A DNA stretch of 36,882 nucleotides from an uncultured Collinsella sp. (GCA_902489775.1 CABUBH010000018.1:1-36882); one strand, 5' to 3'; counted from the first letter of the stretch, positions 8,222 through 18,149 are shown. Notes: a model not told the origin generated them from the sequence alone. Translations and numbers: made by a program.

Positions 8222-10207
8222 TTAGTTCTGCGAGAAAAAGGGAAACTGACGGGGATCCACCGGCGGATGCGGCATCGGACCACCCTGGGGACTACCTTGC
8301 GAGCCGCCCTGACCGCCCATCATCTTATCGATGGCGTCCTGAACCTCGCCCTCGAACTTTTTCATTCCCTCGTGCAAACGACGCTGACCGTCCTCGGAGC
8401 GCAGCTCCTCCATCTGCTCGGGCGAAATACCCAGTAGCTCGCCCAGCACGCCCATCATCTCGTTTCGCATGCGCTCGCTCGTATCCTCGTCAGCAAAACG
8501 GCGCACCTCGGCGCGCGCCAGCGAATCGACCGTCATACGCTCCTTGCCGTTAAGCCCCAGGTCGGACCACGCGAGCATGTACGGCCAGGAGCGCTCGGCA
8601 AACGAACGGGGCGAAACGATCGGCGCCGTCGGCAACATACGGCGGGCAGCCTCACCCTGTCGAACGAGCATCAGCAGCAGCGAGCAGGCCTCAGGCTTGC
8701 CAGCGGCCATCGGGATATCGTCGAAAGATCGATTGCGGTCCACGTGTGCCTCGAGCGCGCCATCGACCTCACCCGGCTCAAGCCCGCCGAGCAGCTGTGC
8801 CGCGCGGTCGAGCATATCGACCGGACCGTCGAGCGTCGAGAGCGCCTGCGCCAGCACGCGCTCCATACAATCTTCCACCGCGTTGAGCGTCACGAGCTCT
8901 TGGGGCACCACGGCAGACGTGCGGTTGCGCACGCGCGCCACAAACTCAAGCGTCGACAGGTACACATCGCCAAAGGGCGCATAATCGCCCTGGTAGCCGC
9001 CGCAAAGCGCCGGCGCCGCCAGCGCGTACTCAGTTTTGGACAGCGGGCTCAGCGCCATCGCACCCAACTCGAGCGCCGTGTCCTCCAGCATGAGGCCCAG
9101 CGTACGCGAGCGCAGACGCTCGGCATCGCCCGCCGACACGTCGCGATCGAGCACACGCGCCGCATCCGGCGCATCGCGCTCGACGGTGCGAATGTGCAGA
9201 CGCTCGGCGATGGCGCGGACGGCGGCACAGCGGGCAGCCTCGGCCTCTTCCTGCGCCGGCGTAAAGATACGGTTGCGCCCCAGCACCAGGCCAATCACAT
9301 TACGCGGGCCCAGAGCGTCGACGGCCAGCACCGCCAGCAGGGACGACGGCAAGTCGCCCTCGAGTGCCACCACAGCACGCGACGCACCGTGGGCTCGGGC
9401 GTTGTCGCGCACGGCGAGCACCAGCGCCTGCCAAAGCCACTCCTCGGAACGGAACTCGGGCAGTTCGTGATCTTCCAGGGCATCGAGCATCACGCCGCGC
9501 TGAATCTCCTGAACCAGCAGGCTCTCCTCAAAACACGGCGCCTGGGCCACCACGCGACCGCAGTCGTCGAGCACAAACGAACCGCCGGTATACACCGACT
9601 CGTCATAGGCACCGACCGGCGCCATGCAGGCAAACCACACGCTGCGCTTGGATGCGATCTTGCGGTAGGCGCCGCTGCGAACGGCGGCAATGGCGGCAGT
9701 CTCGCGGTCGGTCATGTCAAACGCGTTGAATTGGAAATACGCAATGAGGTCAACACCGGTCGGCAACATCTCGAGCTCTCGGTCCAAGTCAAAAATCACG
9801 GCGATGCGCACGCCGTCCACGTCGAACACCGGCGGCGCCCAACGCGTGTCGTTGTTCTCGCCACGCTGCAGGGCAATGCTCGAACGCGCCGGCACCACAT
9901 GACCGTCCTTGAGCATCATGTAGTCGAGCAGCGGCTGGCCCTCAAACGAAACCGCCGCGGGCACGATGTAGATCATGTCAAGCTCCTGGATACGTTCGGC
10001 GACACCAGTCAAGCCGGCAAGCATGTCGTGCTCAAAGTCGGCAGTGCCCACCAGGCCCCCGGGCATGGCGCCCATAAAGAGCGGAGCCGGAACGCACAGC
10101 ACGCGCGCCCCGCGCTCGTGGGCCAGACGAGCCTGGTCCTCGATGCGACCGCAAATGCCCTCAATATCACCCAGGCGCATATCGATCTGTGCAAGCGCGA
10201 GCTTCAT
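8222..10207 (-). CDS. NadE-family protein lacking the catalytic residues of both domains
   Basis: A 661-residue protein co-linear with glutamine-dependent NAD+ synthetase: an N-terminal nitrilase-type domain (1-235) and a C-terminal synthetase-like domain (from ~255). The start at 10207 follows GGAAAGGG. The fold signatures are clear (MKLALAQIDMRLGDIEG; YDESVYTGGSFVLDDCGRVV; LAVLAVDALGPRNVIG). The active sites are not. The glutaminase Glu of FPEL aligns with Ala41 (VPAP), the Lys with Ser109/110, and the Cys of ICED with Phe139 (IFDL). The ATP-pyrophosphatase loop SGGIDS reads EGDLPS (283-288). A ~150-residue C-terminal extension ends in a Gln/Gly/Pro-rich tail. I infer a pseudoenzyme with a binding, scaffold or regulatory role; real NAD synthesis would need another nadE elsewhere. 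Confidence 0.85.
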   Translation of the reverse strand: MKLALAQIDMRLGDIEGICGRIEDQARLAHERGARVLCVPAPLFMGAMPGGLVGTADFEHDMLAGLTGVAERIQELDMIYIVPAAVSFEGQPLLDYMMLKDGHVVPARSSIALQRGENNDTRWAPPVFDVDGVRIAVIFDLDRELEMLPTGVDLIAYFQFNAFDMTDRETAAIAAVRSGAYRKIASKRSVWFACMAPVGAYDESVYTGGSFVLDDCGRVVAQAPCFEESLLVQEIQRGVMLDALEDHELPEFRSEEWLWQALVLAVRDNARAHGASRAVVALEGDLPSSLLAVLAVDALGPRNVIGLVLGRNRIFTPAQEEAEAARCAAVRAIAERLHIRTVERDAPDAARVLDRDVSAGDAERLRSRTLGLMLEDTALELGAMALSPLSKTEYALAAPALCGGYQGDYAPFGDVYLSTLEFVARVRNRTSAVVPQELVTLNAVEDCMERVLAQALSTLDGPVDMLDRAAQLLGGLEPGEVDGALEAHVDRNRSFDDIPMAAGKPEACSLLLMLVRQGEAARRMLPTAPIVSPRSFAERSWPYMLAWSDLGLNGKERMTVDSLARAEVRRFADEDTSERMRNEMMGVLGELLGISPEQMEELRSEDGQRRLHEGMKKFEGEVQDAIDKMMGGQGGSQGSPQGGPMPHPPVDPRQFPFFSQN

Positions 10208-10246
10208 GGCTCAGCCCTTTCCGTCGTAAACCATCGTTGTCGTAGT

Positions 10247-10279
10247 AAAAGCGCCGGCCGCATAATGCAGTCGGCGCTT
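10247..10279 (-). terminator. Terminator hairpin between the superoxide reductase and NadE-like genes
   Basis: On the minus strand AAGCGCCG pairs with CGGCGCTT (10272-10279 with 10249-10256), ending in a short T-run. It terminates the superoxide reductase gene. It also lies downstream of a TATCAT (10299-10304) that could be a -10 box of the NadE-like gene, and might then act as a leader terminator. Confidence 0.6.
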
Positions 10280-10298
10280 GCATGTGCATATGCTAGCT

Positions 10299-10304
10299 AT
10301 GATA
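10299..10304 (-). promoter_or_regulatory. Possible -10 box of the NadE-like gene
   Basis: TATCAT on the minus strand, about 92 bases before the ATG at 10207. No -35 is recognisable. Confidence 0.25.
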
Positions 10305-10324
10305 CCCCGAGCGGGGGCGCGCTC

Positions 10325-10687
10325 CTAGAATGTCGCGGACCACAGCCCGTGCAGGTTGCAGTAGGCATAGACGGTACCGGTCTTGGAACCGCCGGCAAAA
10401 AACGTCGCGGGCTTCATGCCAGGCTCAAGGTAATGGATCTCCAAGCGGCCCTCGGCCTCAAGGGCGATCCACTCAATGTAGTGCTCGGGCAGGCTGGGGT
10501 GCTCGACCGAGCCCACGCGTGCGCGGATCACGTGACCGTCACGCTCGCTCTCGACGACCGGCACGTGCTTCTCGTGCGCCGCATCCTCGGTGTTCGCGGT
10601 CAGCTCCGTGCAGCCGGCAGGGGTTGCAACGTCGTTGCCAAGGGCGGCAACGAGCTTGCCATTGGGGTCCTTAAAGAATTTCGCCAT
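10325..10687 (-). CDS. Superoxide reductase (desulfoferrodoxin family, centre II only)
   Basis: A 120-residue non-haem iron enzyme reducing superoxide to hydrogen peroxide without making oxygen, typical of anaerobes. The start at 10687 follows AAAGGAGA at 5 bases. All five ligands of the catalytic iron are present: His41 (EKHVPVV), His63 (SVEHP), His69 (PEHYIEW), Cys110 and His113 (YCNLHGLW). The Lys40 that helps superoxide binding is also present. The N-terminal ~30 residues keep the desulforedoxin-like layout but not its four iron cysteines (only Cys26 remains), so the protein should hold one iron. Electrons would come from rubredoxin or another donor not encoded here. It is followed by a terminator. 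Confidence 0.93.
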   Translation of the reverse strand: MAKFFKDPNGKLVAALGNDVATPAGCTELTANTEDAAHEKHVPVVESERDGHVIRARVGSVEHPSLPEHYIEWIALEAEGRLEIHYLEPGMKPATFFAGGSKTGTVYAYCNLHGLWSATF

Positions 10688-10852
10688 GATGTTCTCCTTT
10701 GCTGATGTGTCAATGTTCTTGATGGTTCTTATGCCCAAAGGCAGACAAACCATCCACGGCATAGCAAATGAACACATAACGGATCAGGCAAGCGGTCGGG
10801 CCAAAATGCGTCGACCGTCCTGCCCACTCCAGCAGTCCCACCCCGCGCGCGG

Positions 10853-13800
10853 CTAGCGCCCGTCGCCGCCCAGCAGTGCCAGAACATCTTCGCGGGTAAA
10901 CAGCGCCGACGAGATGCCGTCGCCGCCAAGCACGCTGTTGACCAGGTCGCGCTTGGACTCCTGCATCTGCATAATGCGTTCCTCGATCGTGTCCTTGGCG
11001 ATGAGCTTGTACACGGTCACGGTATGTTGCTGGCCAATACGATGCGCGCGGTCGGTCGCTTGGTCCTGCGCCGCCACGTTCCACCACGGGTCGTAGTGAA
11101 TGACCACGTCGGCCGCCGTCAGGTTGAGGCCCACGCCGCCCGCCTTGAGCGAAATCAAAAAGACCGGAACCTCGCCCGCCTGGAACTGCGCGACCATCTT
11201 GGCGCGGCTTTCCTTAGACGAAGCGCCCGTGAGCTTAAGGAAGGCGATGTCCTCCTTGGCCAAGCGCTTACCGATGATATCGAGCATACCCGTAAACTGG
11301 CTGAACAACAGGATGCGATGCCCGCCGTCGAGTGCGCCGTGCACGAGCTCCATGCACGTATCGAGCTTGGCGCTTCCCGCCTTGTAATCCTCGTAGTGTA
11401 AACGCGGGTCGCAGCAGATCTGGCGCAGCTTGGTGAGCTCGGCGAGCACCTTGAGCTTGTCCTTCTTAAACTCCCCGGCCTCGCGGTGCTGCACCTGCTG
11501 GGCGATGCGGTCCTGGTTGGCCAGGTAGAGCTTGCGCTGCTCGCCGGCGAGCTGTGCCATGACGGTGTCCTCGATCTTCTCGGGCAGGTCGGCCACCACG
11601 TCTTCCTTAACACGGCGCAGCACAAACGGCAACACGAGCGCCTGCAGGCGAGCGGCGCTATCGCCCTCGGCATGCTCGACCGGACTTTCGAAGCGCTTGG
11701 CAAACGACTCGCGCGTGCCCAGCAGGCCCGGCATCAAAAAGTCGAAGATGCTCCAGAGCTCGGACAGGCGGTTTTCGATGGGCGTGCCCGTCAGGGCAAA
11801 GCGCACACCGGCCGGCAGACGCTTGGCAGCGCGCGCCACCTGCGTGAGCGGATTTTTAATGTACTGGGCCTCATCGAGCACCACGCGGGCAAAATCCTGC
11901 TCGACGTACTCGTCGATATCGCGCCGCATAAGGTCATACGACGTCACGACCACGCTATGCTCGGCCACGCCGGCGATCTGCACGCGGCGTTGAGCCTTGG
12001 CGCCCACAATGGCGCACACATCAAGCGACGGGGCAAAGCGCTCCAGCTCGGCAGTCCAGTTGTACACGAGTGAGGCCGGGCATACCACGAGCGTGGGCTT
12101 AGCGTCCCCTGCCTCCACGCGCGCCAGGATATGCGCGATCATCTGGAGCGTTTTGCCCAGGCCCATGTCGTCGGCCAAGATGCCGCCAAGGCCCAGGTGT
12201 TCGAGCGAGCCGAGCCACTGGTATCCGTCGACCTGGTAGCCACGCAGCGTGGCCTTGAGCGAGGCGGGTACCGTAAAGTCCATCTTGCCGAGCGTGTCCA
12301 GGCGCTCGACGGTGCGGCGGAACGCGGCGTCGCGATCGGCCTCAAGCGCCGGCGTGCGTGCGAGCATGCTATCGACAAAAAGGGTGCTCGACGCGGGGAG
12401 CGACACGCCGTCGAGCAGATCGACGGCATCGACGCCCAGATCTTCGGCAAGGCCAAACGCGGCGCGCGCTCCCTCATCCAGGCGCACGATGTCGCCGGAC
12501 GTCAGGCGCGCAAACGTCTGGTGGCGCTTGTACGAGTCCAGATAGATGGCAAGATCTGCCGCCGAAAGCCCGCTCGCGCCCAGCTCGACATCGAGCAGAT
12601 TGCTCTTGACGGTCGCACGAACCGAGAGCTTGGGCGCGGGACGCACCGAAATCTGGCGCAGACGGTCGCTGAGCATGACCTCGCCCAGCTCGGACAGGGC
12701 GGACAGACCCTCGGTCAGCAGGCAGAACAAGCTCTCATCATCGCGCTCCTCAAACGCCAGACCGCCCTCGTAGAAATCGAAGTACAGAGCCGCTGTATCC
12801 ATAACGCGAAACTCCGCTATCTCGTCGCGAGGCGGCACGCCGGGGCGCTGCTCTTCAAAGGGGCTGCCCGGAGCGCCCAGGCTAAAGAGATCCGCCGACC
12901 AGTCGCCGTAGGTAACCGTAATCTTGCAGGTCACAAGCCCGTCGTCGACACCGATTGCCATGGCAAAGCTCGGCTCGGGCGCCACGGTGTCGAGCACGGC
13001 AGGAGCGGTGAGGTCGGTGTATTCGCGCAGCACGGGCAGCGCCATACGGCAGAACTCACCCACCTGCTCGGCGGCAATATGGGCGGGCGTGCGGCACGGC
13101 AGCAAGCGCGACAAAAAAGGTGCGGCATGCTGAGCAAATGCAGCGTCGGTACGGCGCGCGCGGCGCGTGTCAACCAAGTAGGCGGCATCGCCCGACGCAA
13201 AGCAGTACATATCGGCGGGCAGGCGCAGGTCATAGCTACCACCAGCCGCCGGCGCGATTTTGGCGGCAAGAAGTGGTGGGCGCTTAGCGGACGCCTCGTC
13301 CTCCCCTTGCGGAGACAGCTCAACCGCCACGTCGTAGGTGCGATGCGTCGTCGTCCCCCGCGACCAGGCGGGCTCAAAGGAGATGGTCTGGCCGCGCAGC
13401 AGGTCCAGCACATATACGATGCTATGCTCGGACAGCGGCAACTGACGCTCGGCAACAAAACCGCTGCGGGCAAAGTCGTACGACGCCGAACGCGAACTTG
13501 TGATGTCATCGAGATAGGCAACTGTCGTCACAACAAGGTTGAGCAGCTTTGCCGATGTTTCGTCAAAGGCCTCAGGTGAATGGACAAACGTGAGCTTCTT
13601 GCCATAGGAGAACGTGCCGCCGCGCACGTAGGCATCGGCCATGCCGTCGATGTCCTTGACCACGTAGGAGACCGATCCACAGCGGATGCGGAACTCGAGC
13701 GCCCAGCTAAAGCGGTCAGCGAACAGCGGATTGTAGTACGGCACCAACGAGGGCTCCAACGCCGCTTTGGGGGCGTCGGGATCAACGGCACCGGCAAGCT

Positions 13801-14317
13801 TGCGGCGCATACTCGCCAGCTCATCCATGCGCGCGTCCGAAAGATCGGAGAGCGCCTTCATGAGGCTCGGGCTCGTGGGGACGGGCGCCGGGAAGGGAAA
13901 GTTAGGGTTGACCGCTGGTGCGGCGGACGAGGGACGCGCGGCTTGCTTGGGCGCCGCCGTAAACGTGCGGACCGGCGTGCGCAGCCCCTCAACAGGCTCA
14001 ATGCCGCTGGTGTCCAGGTACGCCAGCGCTGTGGCGATGGCGTGCTTGCACATACCGGGATAGCGGTATGCGGCGGGGCAGTCGCAGTCGTAGTCGATAA
14101 CCTCGTGCTCGTCCATGTCGAGCGCCACGTGCGTCTTGTACAGGTCGCCGCGCGAGCCGCGCACTGAGCCCTCAACCGTCACGTTTTTGGAGAAGCGCGA
14201 GCCGCTGTCCTCAATCGACAGCACGGCGCCGTTGAGCATGAGCGAGCGGCCCTTCATAAAGGTGCCGCTCAACGCCGCCTCTTTGCGAAGCGCCTGCACA
14301 AACGTCCCCTGCGCCAT
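10853..14317 (-). CDS. SWIM-domain SNF2/Rad54-type helicase
   Basis: A 1154-residue ATP-dependent DNA translocase. The ATG at 14317 has GGAGG 5 bases upstream; an in-frame GTG at 14335 lies before that signal and is rejected. The N-terminal SWIM zinc finger (CDCPAAYRYPGMCKH, near residue 81) precedes ~600 residues of bacterial-type N-terminal region. The SNF2 core follows: motif I DDMGLGKT (~717), motif Ia CPASLVYNW, DEAQ box VLDEAQYIKN (~815), LTGTPIENRLSELW, LFSQFTGMLDII, and motif VI DRAHRIGQ (~1090). It starts 29 bases after the dnaE stop and is probably co-transcribed with it, which suggests a role in chromosome replication or repair. Bacterial SNF2 proteins are involved in remodelling protein-DNA complexes; the exact substrate is unknown. 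Confidence 0.95.
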   Translation of the reverse strand: MAQGTFVQALRKEAALSGTFMKGRSLMLNGAVLSIEDSGSRFSKNVTVEGSVRGSRGDLYKTHVALDMDEHEVIDYDCDCPAAYRYPGMCKHAIATALAYLDTSGIEPVEGLRTPVRTFTAAPKQAARPSSAAPAVNPNFPFPAPVPTSPSLMKALSDLSDARMDELASMRRKLAGAVDPDAPKAALEPSLVPYYNPLFADRFSWALEFRIRCGSVSYVVKDIDGMADAYVRGGTFSYGKKLTFVHSPEAFDETSAKLLNLVVTTVAYLDDITSSRSASYDFARSGFVAERQLPLSEHSIVYVLDLLRGQTISFEPAWSRGTTTHRTYDVAVELSPQGEDEASAKRPPLLAAKIAPAAGGSYDLRLPADMYCFASGDAAYLVDTRRARRTDAAFAQHAAPFLSRLLPCRTPAHIAAEQVGEFCRMALPVLREYTDLTAPAVLDTVAPEPSFAMAIGVDDGLVTCKITVTYGDWSADLFSLGAPGSPFEEQRPGVPPRDEIAEFRVMDTAALYFDFYEGGLAFEERDDESLFCLLTEGLSALSELGEVMLSDRLRQISVRPAPKLSVRATVKSNLLDVELGASGLSAADLAIYLDSYKRHQTFARLTSGDIVRLDEGARAAFGLAEDLGVDAVDLLDGVSLPASSTLFVDSMLARTPALEADRDAAFRRTVERLDTLGKMDFTVPASLKATLRGYQVDGYQWLGSLEHLGLGGILADDMGLGKTLQMIAHILARVEAGDAKPTLVVCPASLVYNWTAELERFAPSLDVCAIVGAKAQRRVQIAGVAEHSVVVTSYDLMRRDIDEYVEQDFARVVLDEAQYIKNPLTQVARAAKRLPAGVRFALTGTPIENRLSELWSIFDFLMPGLLGTRESFAKRFESPVEHAEGDSAARLQALVLPFVLRRVKEDVVADLPEKIEDTVMAQLAGEQRKLYLANQDRIAQQVQHREAGEFKKDKLKVLAELTKLRQICCDPRLHYEDYKAGSAKLDTCMELVHGALDGGHRILLFSQFTGMLDIIGKRLAKEDIAFLKLTGASSKESRAKMVAQFQAGEVPVFLISLKAGGVGLNLTAADVVIHYDPWWNVAAQDQATDRAHRIGQQHTVTVYKLIAKDTIEERIMQMQESKRDLVNSVLGGDGISSALFTREDVLALLGGDGR

Positions 14318-14345
14318 CACTTCCTCCAATCTCACCCGGGGTAGC

Positions 14346-17300
14346 TTAGATAACCGTCACGCGTCCCTGATTACCCACAATCGCCTTGGCCTCAGCCAGC
14401 AGCGGAATCGAGCGCGCGTTGACCTTGGCAGGCACCTCGGCGCGCAGCACGCGCCCGTCCACCTGCTCGATAAAGATCTCCACGCGGTCGCCGCCCGGGT
14501 TGGCGGTAAGCACCGTGGCAAGACGCGCCATATTGCCCTGGCTAAAGCGGCTGTTGGGCACCATGACCTCAAACACCTTGGGCTTGTTGTTCTCCTCGTT
14601 GAGCTCGAGCGGCACGATCTCCTGCGCGATGATCTGGTCACCACGGTCCGAGCGCTCGAGCTTGCCCTTAATGCGCACAAAGGCGTCGGACAGCTGCGCG
14701 CCGGTCTCGGGATCGACCTCGCCGTACAGATACCCCTCGGCCTCCTTATAGGTCTTGGGGAACACGACGACGGTGGCCTCGCCTTCCATGTCCTCGAGCT
14801 GTACGATGCCCATGGGGTCGCCGTTTTTGGTCACGCGCTTGGACACGCTCGAGACCATGCCGGCCCACCACAGCGCCTTGCCCTCGGGAATCTCCTGGTT
14901 GATGGTACCGCCCGTGGGGTTTTGAACTTCATAGCCAGTGTCGATCTGCGAGAACGAGAAGTCGCGCGCTTTGCTGAGAGCATACTCAAACGGGCGCAGA
15001 GGGTGGTCCGAGACGTAAATGCCCAGAACCTCCTTCTCCTGGCTCAGTTTAAGGTGGCGGTCCCACTCCTGGCCGTCCGGATCGGGCACGCTGACCTCGA
15101 AGCCCGAACCCTCAACGTCGCCGAACATATCGAAGAACGAGGTCTGGCCGCTCGCGCGGTCCTTCTGGCGCTTCACTGCGGCATCGATGATGTTCTCGGG
15201 ATTGTTCTTGTCCACAAAATGCATCATCTGACGGCGCGGATAGCCCGTGGAGTCGAAGGCACCTGCCTTGATCAGCGATTCGATCACGCGACGGTTGGCC
15301 TGGCTCGAGTCCACGCGATCGACAAAGTCGTGCAGTGTCTTAAACGGGCCGCCCGCCTCGCGCTCGGCGATAATCGCCTGCGCCACGCCGGTGCCCACGC
15401 CGCGGATGCCGGCCAGACCAAAGCGCACGCCTTCCTTGGTAGCCGTGAACTCGGTGCCGGACTCGTTGACGTCTGGCGACAGCACGGGAATGCCGTCGTG
15501 ACGGCACGCCGAGACGTAGTGCACGATCTTGTCGGTCTTGCCCGTATAGGACGTCAGAACGGCCGCCATGTACTCGTGCGGATAGTGTGCCTTGAGCCAT
15601 GCCGTCTGCATAACCAGGATGGCGTAGCCGGCGGAGTGCGACTTGTTAAAGGCGTAGGACGCGAACTCGAGAACATCGTCCCAAATCTTCTGGGCGACCT
15701 CGCGCGTGTAGTTGTTCTTGATGGCGCCGTTCATCCAGTGGTCGTAGGTGGTCTCGTCCGAGCCATCCTCCCAGTGGAGCACCGTCGACGTGAGCAGCTT
15801 AATCTTTTTCTTAGCCACGGGCTTACGGATACGCGAGTCCGATTCGCCCTTGGAGAAGCCGCACATCTCGACGGAGATGAGCATAACCTGCTCCTGGTAG
15901 ACCATGGTGCCGTAGGTTTCGCCCAGGATGTCGTCCAGACGGTCGTCGTAGGAGACGGCCGGCTCCTTGCCGTTCATGCGGTTGATGTAGGACGAAACCA
16001 TGCCGGCGCCCAGCGGGCCCGGGCGGTACAGAGCGATCAATGCCACGACGTGCTTGTACTCGGTGGGCTTCATGTTCTTGATCGTGGCCGTCATGCCGGC
16101 GGACTCGACCTGGAAGACGCCGGCGGTGTGACCGGAGCCCATGAGCTTAAAGATCTCGGGATCGTCAAAGGGGATCTCTTCCTCTTTGATGTCGATGCCG
16201 AAGTTCTTTTTGATGTTGGCTTTTGCCTTGGAGATAACAGTCAGCGTACGCAGGCCCAGGAAGTCCATCTTGAGCAGGCCCATGTCGGCAACGGTATGGC
16301 CCTCGTACTGGGTAATCTCGACGCCGCCCTTGGTGTCGAGCTTGGTGGGTACGTGCTCGTTGACGGGGTCGCGGCAGATCAGAACGGCGCACGCGTGCAC
16401 GCCCTCGCCACGGGTGAGGCCCTCGATCGAGAGCGCCGTGTCGATGATGCGGCGGGCGTCGTCGTCCTTTTTATATGCCTCGGCAAAGTCGGGGTTAAAC
16501 AGATCCTCTTTGCCGGGTTGCTTGTCGAGCACCTGCTTGAGTTTGACCTTGGGGTCGCTCGAGACCATCTTGGACAGGCGCTGACCCATGTAGACCGGGT
16601 AGTCCAGGACGCGCGCGGCGTCGTTGATGGCCTGCTTAGCCTTGATGGTCGAGTAGGTGATGACGTGGGTGACCTTCTCGGGGCCGTAGAGCTGGCGAAC
16701 GTGCTCCACGACCTCGAGGCGCCGCTCATCGTCGAAGTCCATATCGATATCGGGCATCTCGGTACGCTGCGGGGACAGGAACCTCTCGAACATCAGGCCG
16801 TTCTCGAGCGGGTCGAACGCGGTGATGTTCATGGCGTAGGCGACGATAGCGCCGGCGGCCGAGCCACGGCCGGGGCCGACGCCGATGCCGTTGTCCTTGG
16901 CCCATTGCACGTACTCGGCGACGATCAAAAAGTAGGCGGCAAAGCCCTTGTCGCAGATGACCTTGTATTCGTACTCAAAGCGCTCTTTGATGTTGACGCC
17001 ACCGATCTCGCGCGTGGCCCAGTCGTCACCGTAGTGTTGGCGCAGGCCCTTCTCGCACTCGCGGCGAAACTGGCTCTCGTGCGTCTCGCCGGGATCGAGC
17101 AACGGGAAGCGCGGCAGGATGATGGAGTCCCAGTCCAGCTCCACATAGCACTTGTCGGCGATCTCGAGCGTGTTGTCGCAGGCCTCGGGGCAATACGGGA
17201 ACATCGCCCGCATCTCCTCCTCGGTCTTCATGTAAAACTCCGAGCCAGTCATGCGCATGCGGTTAGGGTCGTCGACCTTGGCGTTCATGCCAATACACAT

Positions 17301-18149
17301 GATGACGTCCTGCACGGGCGCGTCCTCGCGGCGCAGGTAGTGGAAGTCGTTGGTAGCGATGACCTTGACGCCCACCTGTTTGGCGATATCGATGAGTGTG
17401 CGATCCATCTGCTCGTCGGTCAGGCCGTTATCGGTGGTAATGCCGTGTTCCTGGATCTCGATGTAGAAGTCGCCGGGCTCGAAGGTGTCACGGAAGGTCT
17501 CAGCCCACTTGATGGCGCCCTCCATGTCGCCGCGGTCGATGTATTTGGGGATGATGCCCGCGATGCAGGCGCTCGTGCAGATCATGCCCTTGGCATGGCG
17601 GCGCAGGTTGTCGAGCGTCACACGCGGCTTGTAGTAAAAGCCCTGCACGGCGGCCTCGGAGACCGTCTGCATCAGGTTGACGTAGCCCTCCTGGTCCTTG
17701 GCCAGAAGGATCATGTGGTAGAGCTCGGGCTTATGGTCGCGGGCGAGCGTCTCATCCGGCGTAAAGTAAACCTCGCAGCCAAAGATGGGCTTGATGACCA
17801 GAGGCGGCTTGAGCTCGTCGATGTTGCCCTTCTCGTCCCACATGGCCATGTCCTTCACATACTGGGCATGCTCGCGCGGGTTTGCCTCGGGATCGGGCTC
17901 CACCAGCTCGTCGCGGCGGTCCTTTTCCAAGAAGGCCTTGTCGTGACTCCAGGTTTTGTACTCGGGCGTATTGTGGTTGACGGCGTCGCAGGCCAGCGCC
18001 AGGTCGGGCACGCCATACATGTAGCCGTGGTCGGTAATGGCCACGGCGGGCATGCCCAGCTCTACGGCGCGGTTGACCATATCCTGGATACGGGTTGCGC
18101 CGTCGAGCATAGAGAAAACAGTGTGATTGTGCAGATGGACGAATGCCAT
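14346..18149 (-). CDS. dnaE: DNA polymerase III alpha subunit DnaE
   Basis: A 1267-residue replicative polymerase. The ATG at 18149 follows GGAG at 8 bases and gives the canonical start MAFVHLHNHTVFSMLDG. The PHP domain keeps what looks like the full metal site (HLHNH, ITDHG, GCEVYF, YHMILLAKD, CTSACIAG, TNDFHYL). This suggests an active PHP proofreading exonuclease, as described for actinobacterial DnaE1. The polymerase domain has GVGPGRGSAAGAIVAYAMNIT and the catalytic aspartates in MPDIDMDFDD (~468). Helix-hairpin-helix and FNKSHSAGYA segments follow. An OB-fold lies around residue 1100 and a tau-binding-type tail ends the protein. It is upstream of, and probably co-transcribed with, the SNF2 helicase gene. 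Confidence 0.98.
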   Translation of the reverse strand: MAFVHLHNHTVFSMLDGATRIQDMVNRAVELGMPAVAITDHGYMYGVPDLALACDAVNHNTPEYKTWSHDKAFLEKDRRDELVEPDPEANPREHAQYVKDMAMWDEKGNIDELKPPLVIKPIFGCEVYFTPDETLARDHKPELYHMILLAKDQEGYVNLMQTVSEAAVQGFYYKPRVTLDNLRRHAKGMICTSACIAGIIPKYIDRGDMEGAIKWAETFRDTFEPGDFYIEIQEHGITTDNGLTDEQMDRTLIDIAKQVGVKVIATNDFHYLRREDAPVQDVIMCIGMNAKVDDPNRMRMTGSEFYMKTEEEMRAMFPYCPEACDNTLEIADKCYVELDWDSIILPRFPLLDPGETHESQFRRECEKGLRQHYGDDWATREIGGVNIKERFEYEYKVICDKGFAAYFLIVAEYVQWAKDNGIGVGPGRGSAAGAIVAYAMNITAFDPLENGLMFERFLSPQRTEMPDIDMDFDDERRLEVVEHVRQLYGPEKVTHVITYSTIKAKQAINDAARVLDYPVYMGQRLSKMVSSDPKVKLKQVLDKQPGKEDLFNPDFAEAYKKDDDARRIIDTALSIEGLTRGEGVHACAVLICRDPVNEHVPTKLDTKGGVEITQYEGHTVADMGLLKMDFLGLRTLTVISKAKANIKKNFGIDIKEEEIPFDDPEIFKLMGSGHTAGVFQVESAGMTATIKNMKPTEYKHVVALIALYRPGPLGAGMVSSYINRMNGKEPAVSYDDRLDDILGETYGTMVYQEQVMLISVEMCGFSKGESDSRIRKPVAKKKIKLLTSTVLHWEDGSDETTYDHWMNGAIKNNYTREVAQKIWDDVLEFASYAFNKSHSAGYAILVMQTAWLKAHYPHEYMAAVLTSYTGKTDKIVHYVSACRHDGIPVLSPDVNESGTEFTATKEGVRFGLAGIRGVGTGVAQAIIAEREAGGPFKTLHDFVDRVDSSQANRRVIESLIKAGAFDSTGYPRRQMMHFVDKNNPENIIDAAVKRQKDRASGQTSFFDMFGDVEGSGFEVSVPDPDGQEWDRHLKLSQEKEVLGIYVSDHPLRPFEYALSKARDFSFSQIDTGYEVQNPTGGTINQEIPEGKALWWAGMVSSVSKRVTKNGDPMGIVQLEDMEGEATVVVFPKTYKEAEGYLYGEVDPETGAQLSDAFVRIKGKLERSDRGDQIIAQEIVPLELNEENNKPKVFEVMVPNSRFSQGNMARLATVLTANPGGDRVEIFIEQVDGRVLRAEVPAKVNARSIPLLAEAKAIVGNQGRVTVI

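Noticed and set aside
10688..10852. Small gene or regulatory RNA between the SNF2 helicase and superoxide reductase genes.
   Set aside because: No start with a ribosome-binding site, no strong hairpin and no convincing promoter pair could be found in the 165 bases.
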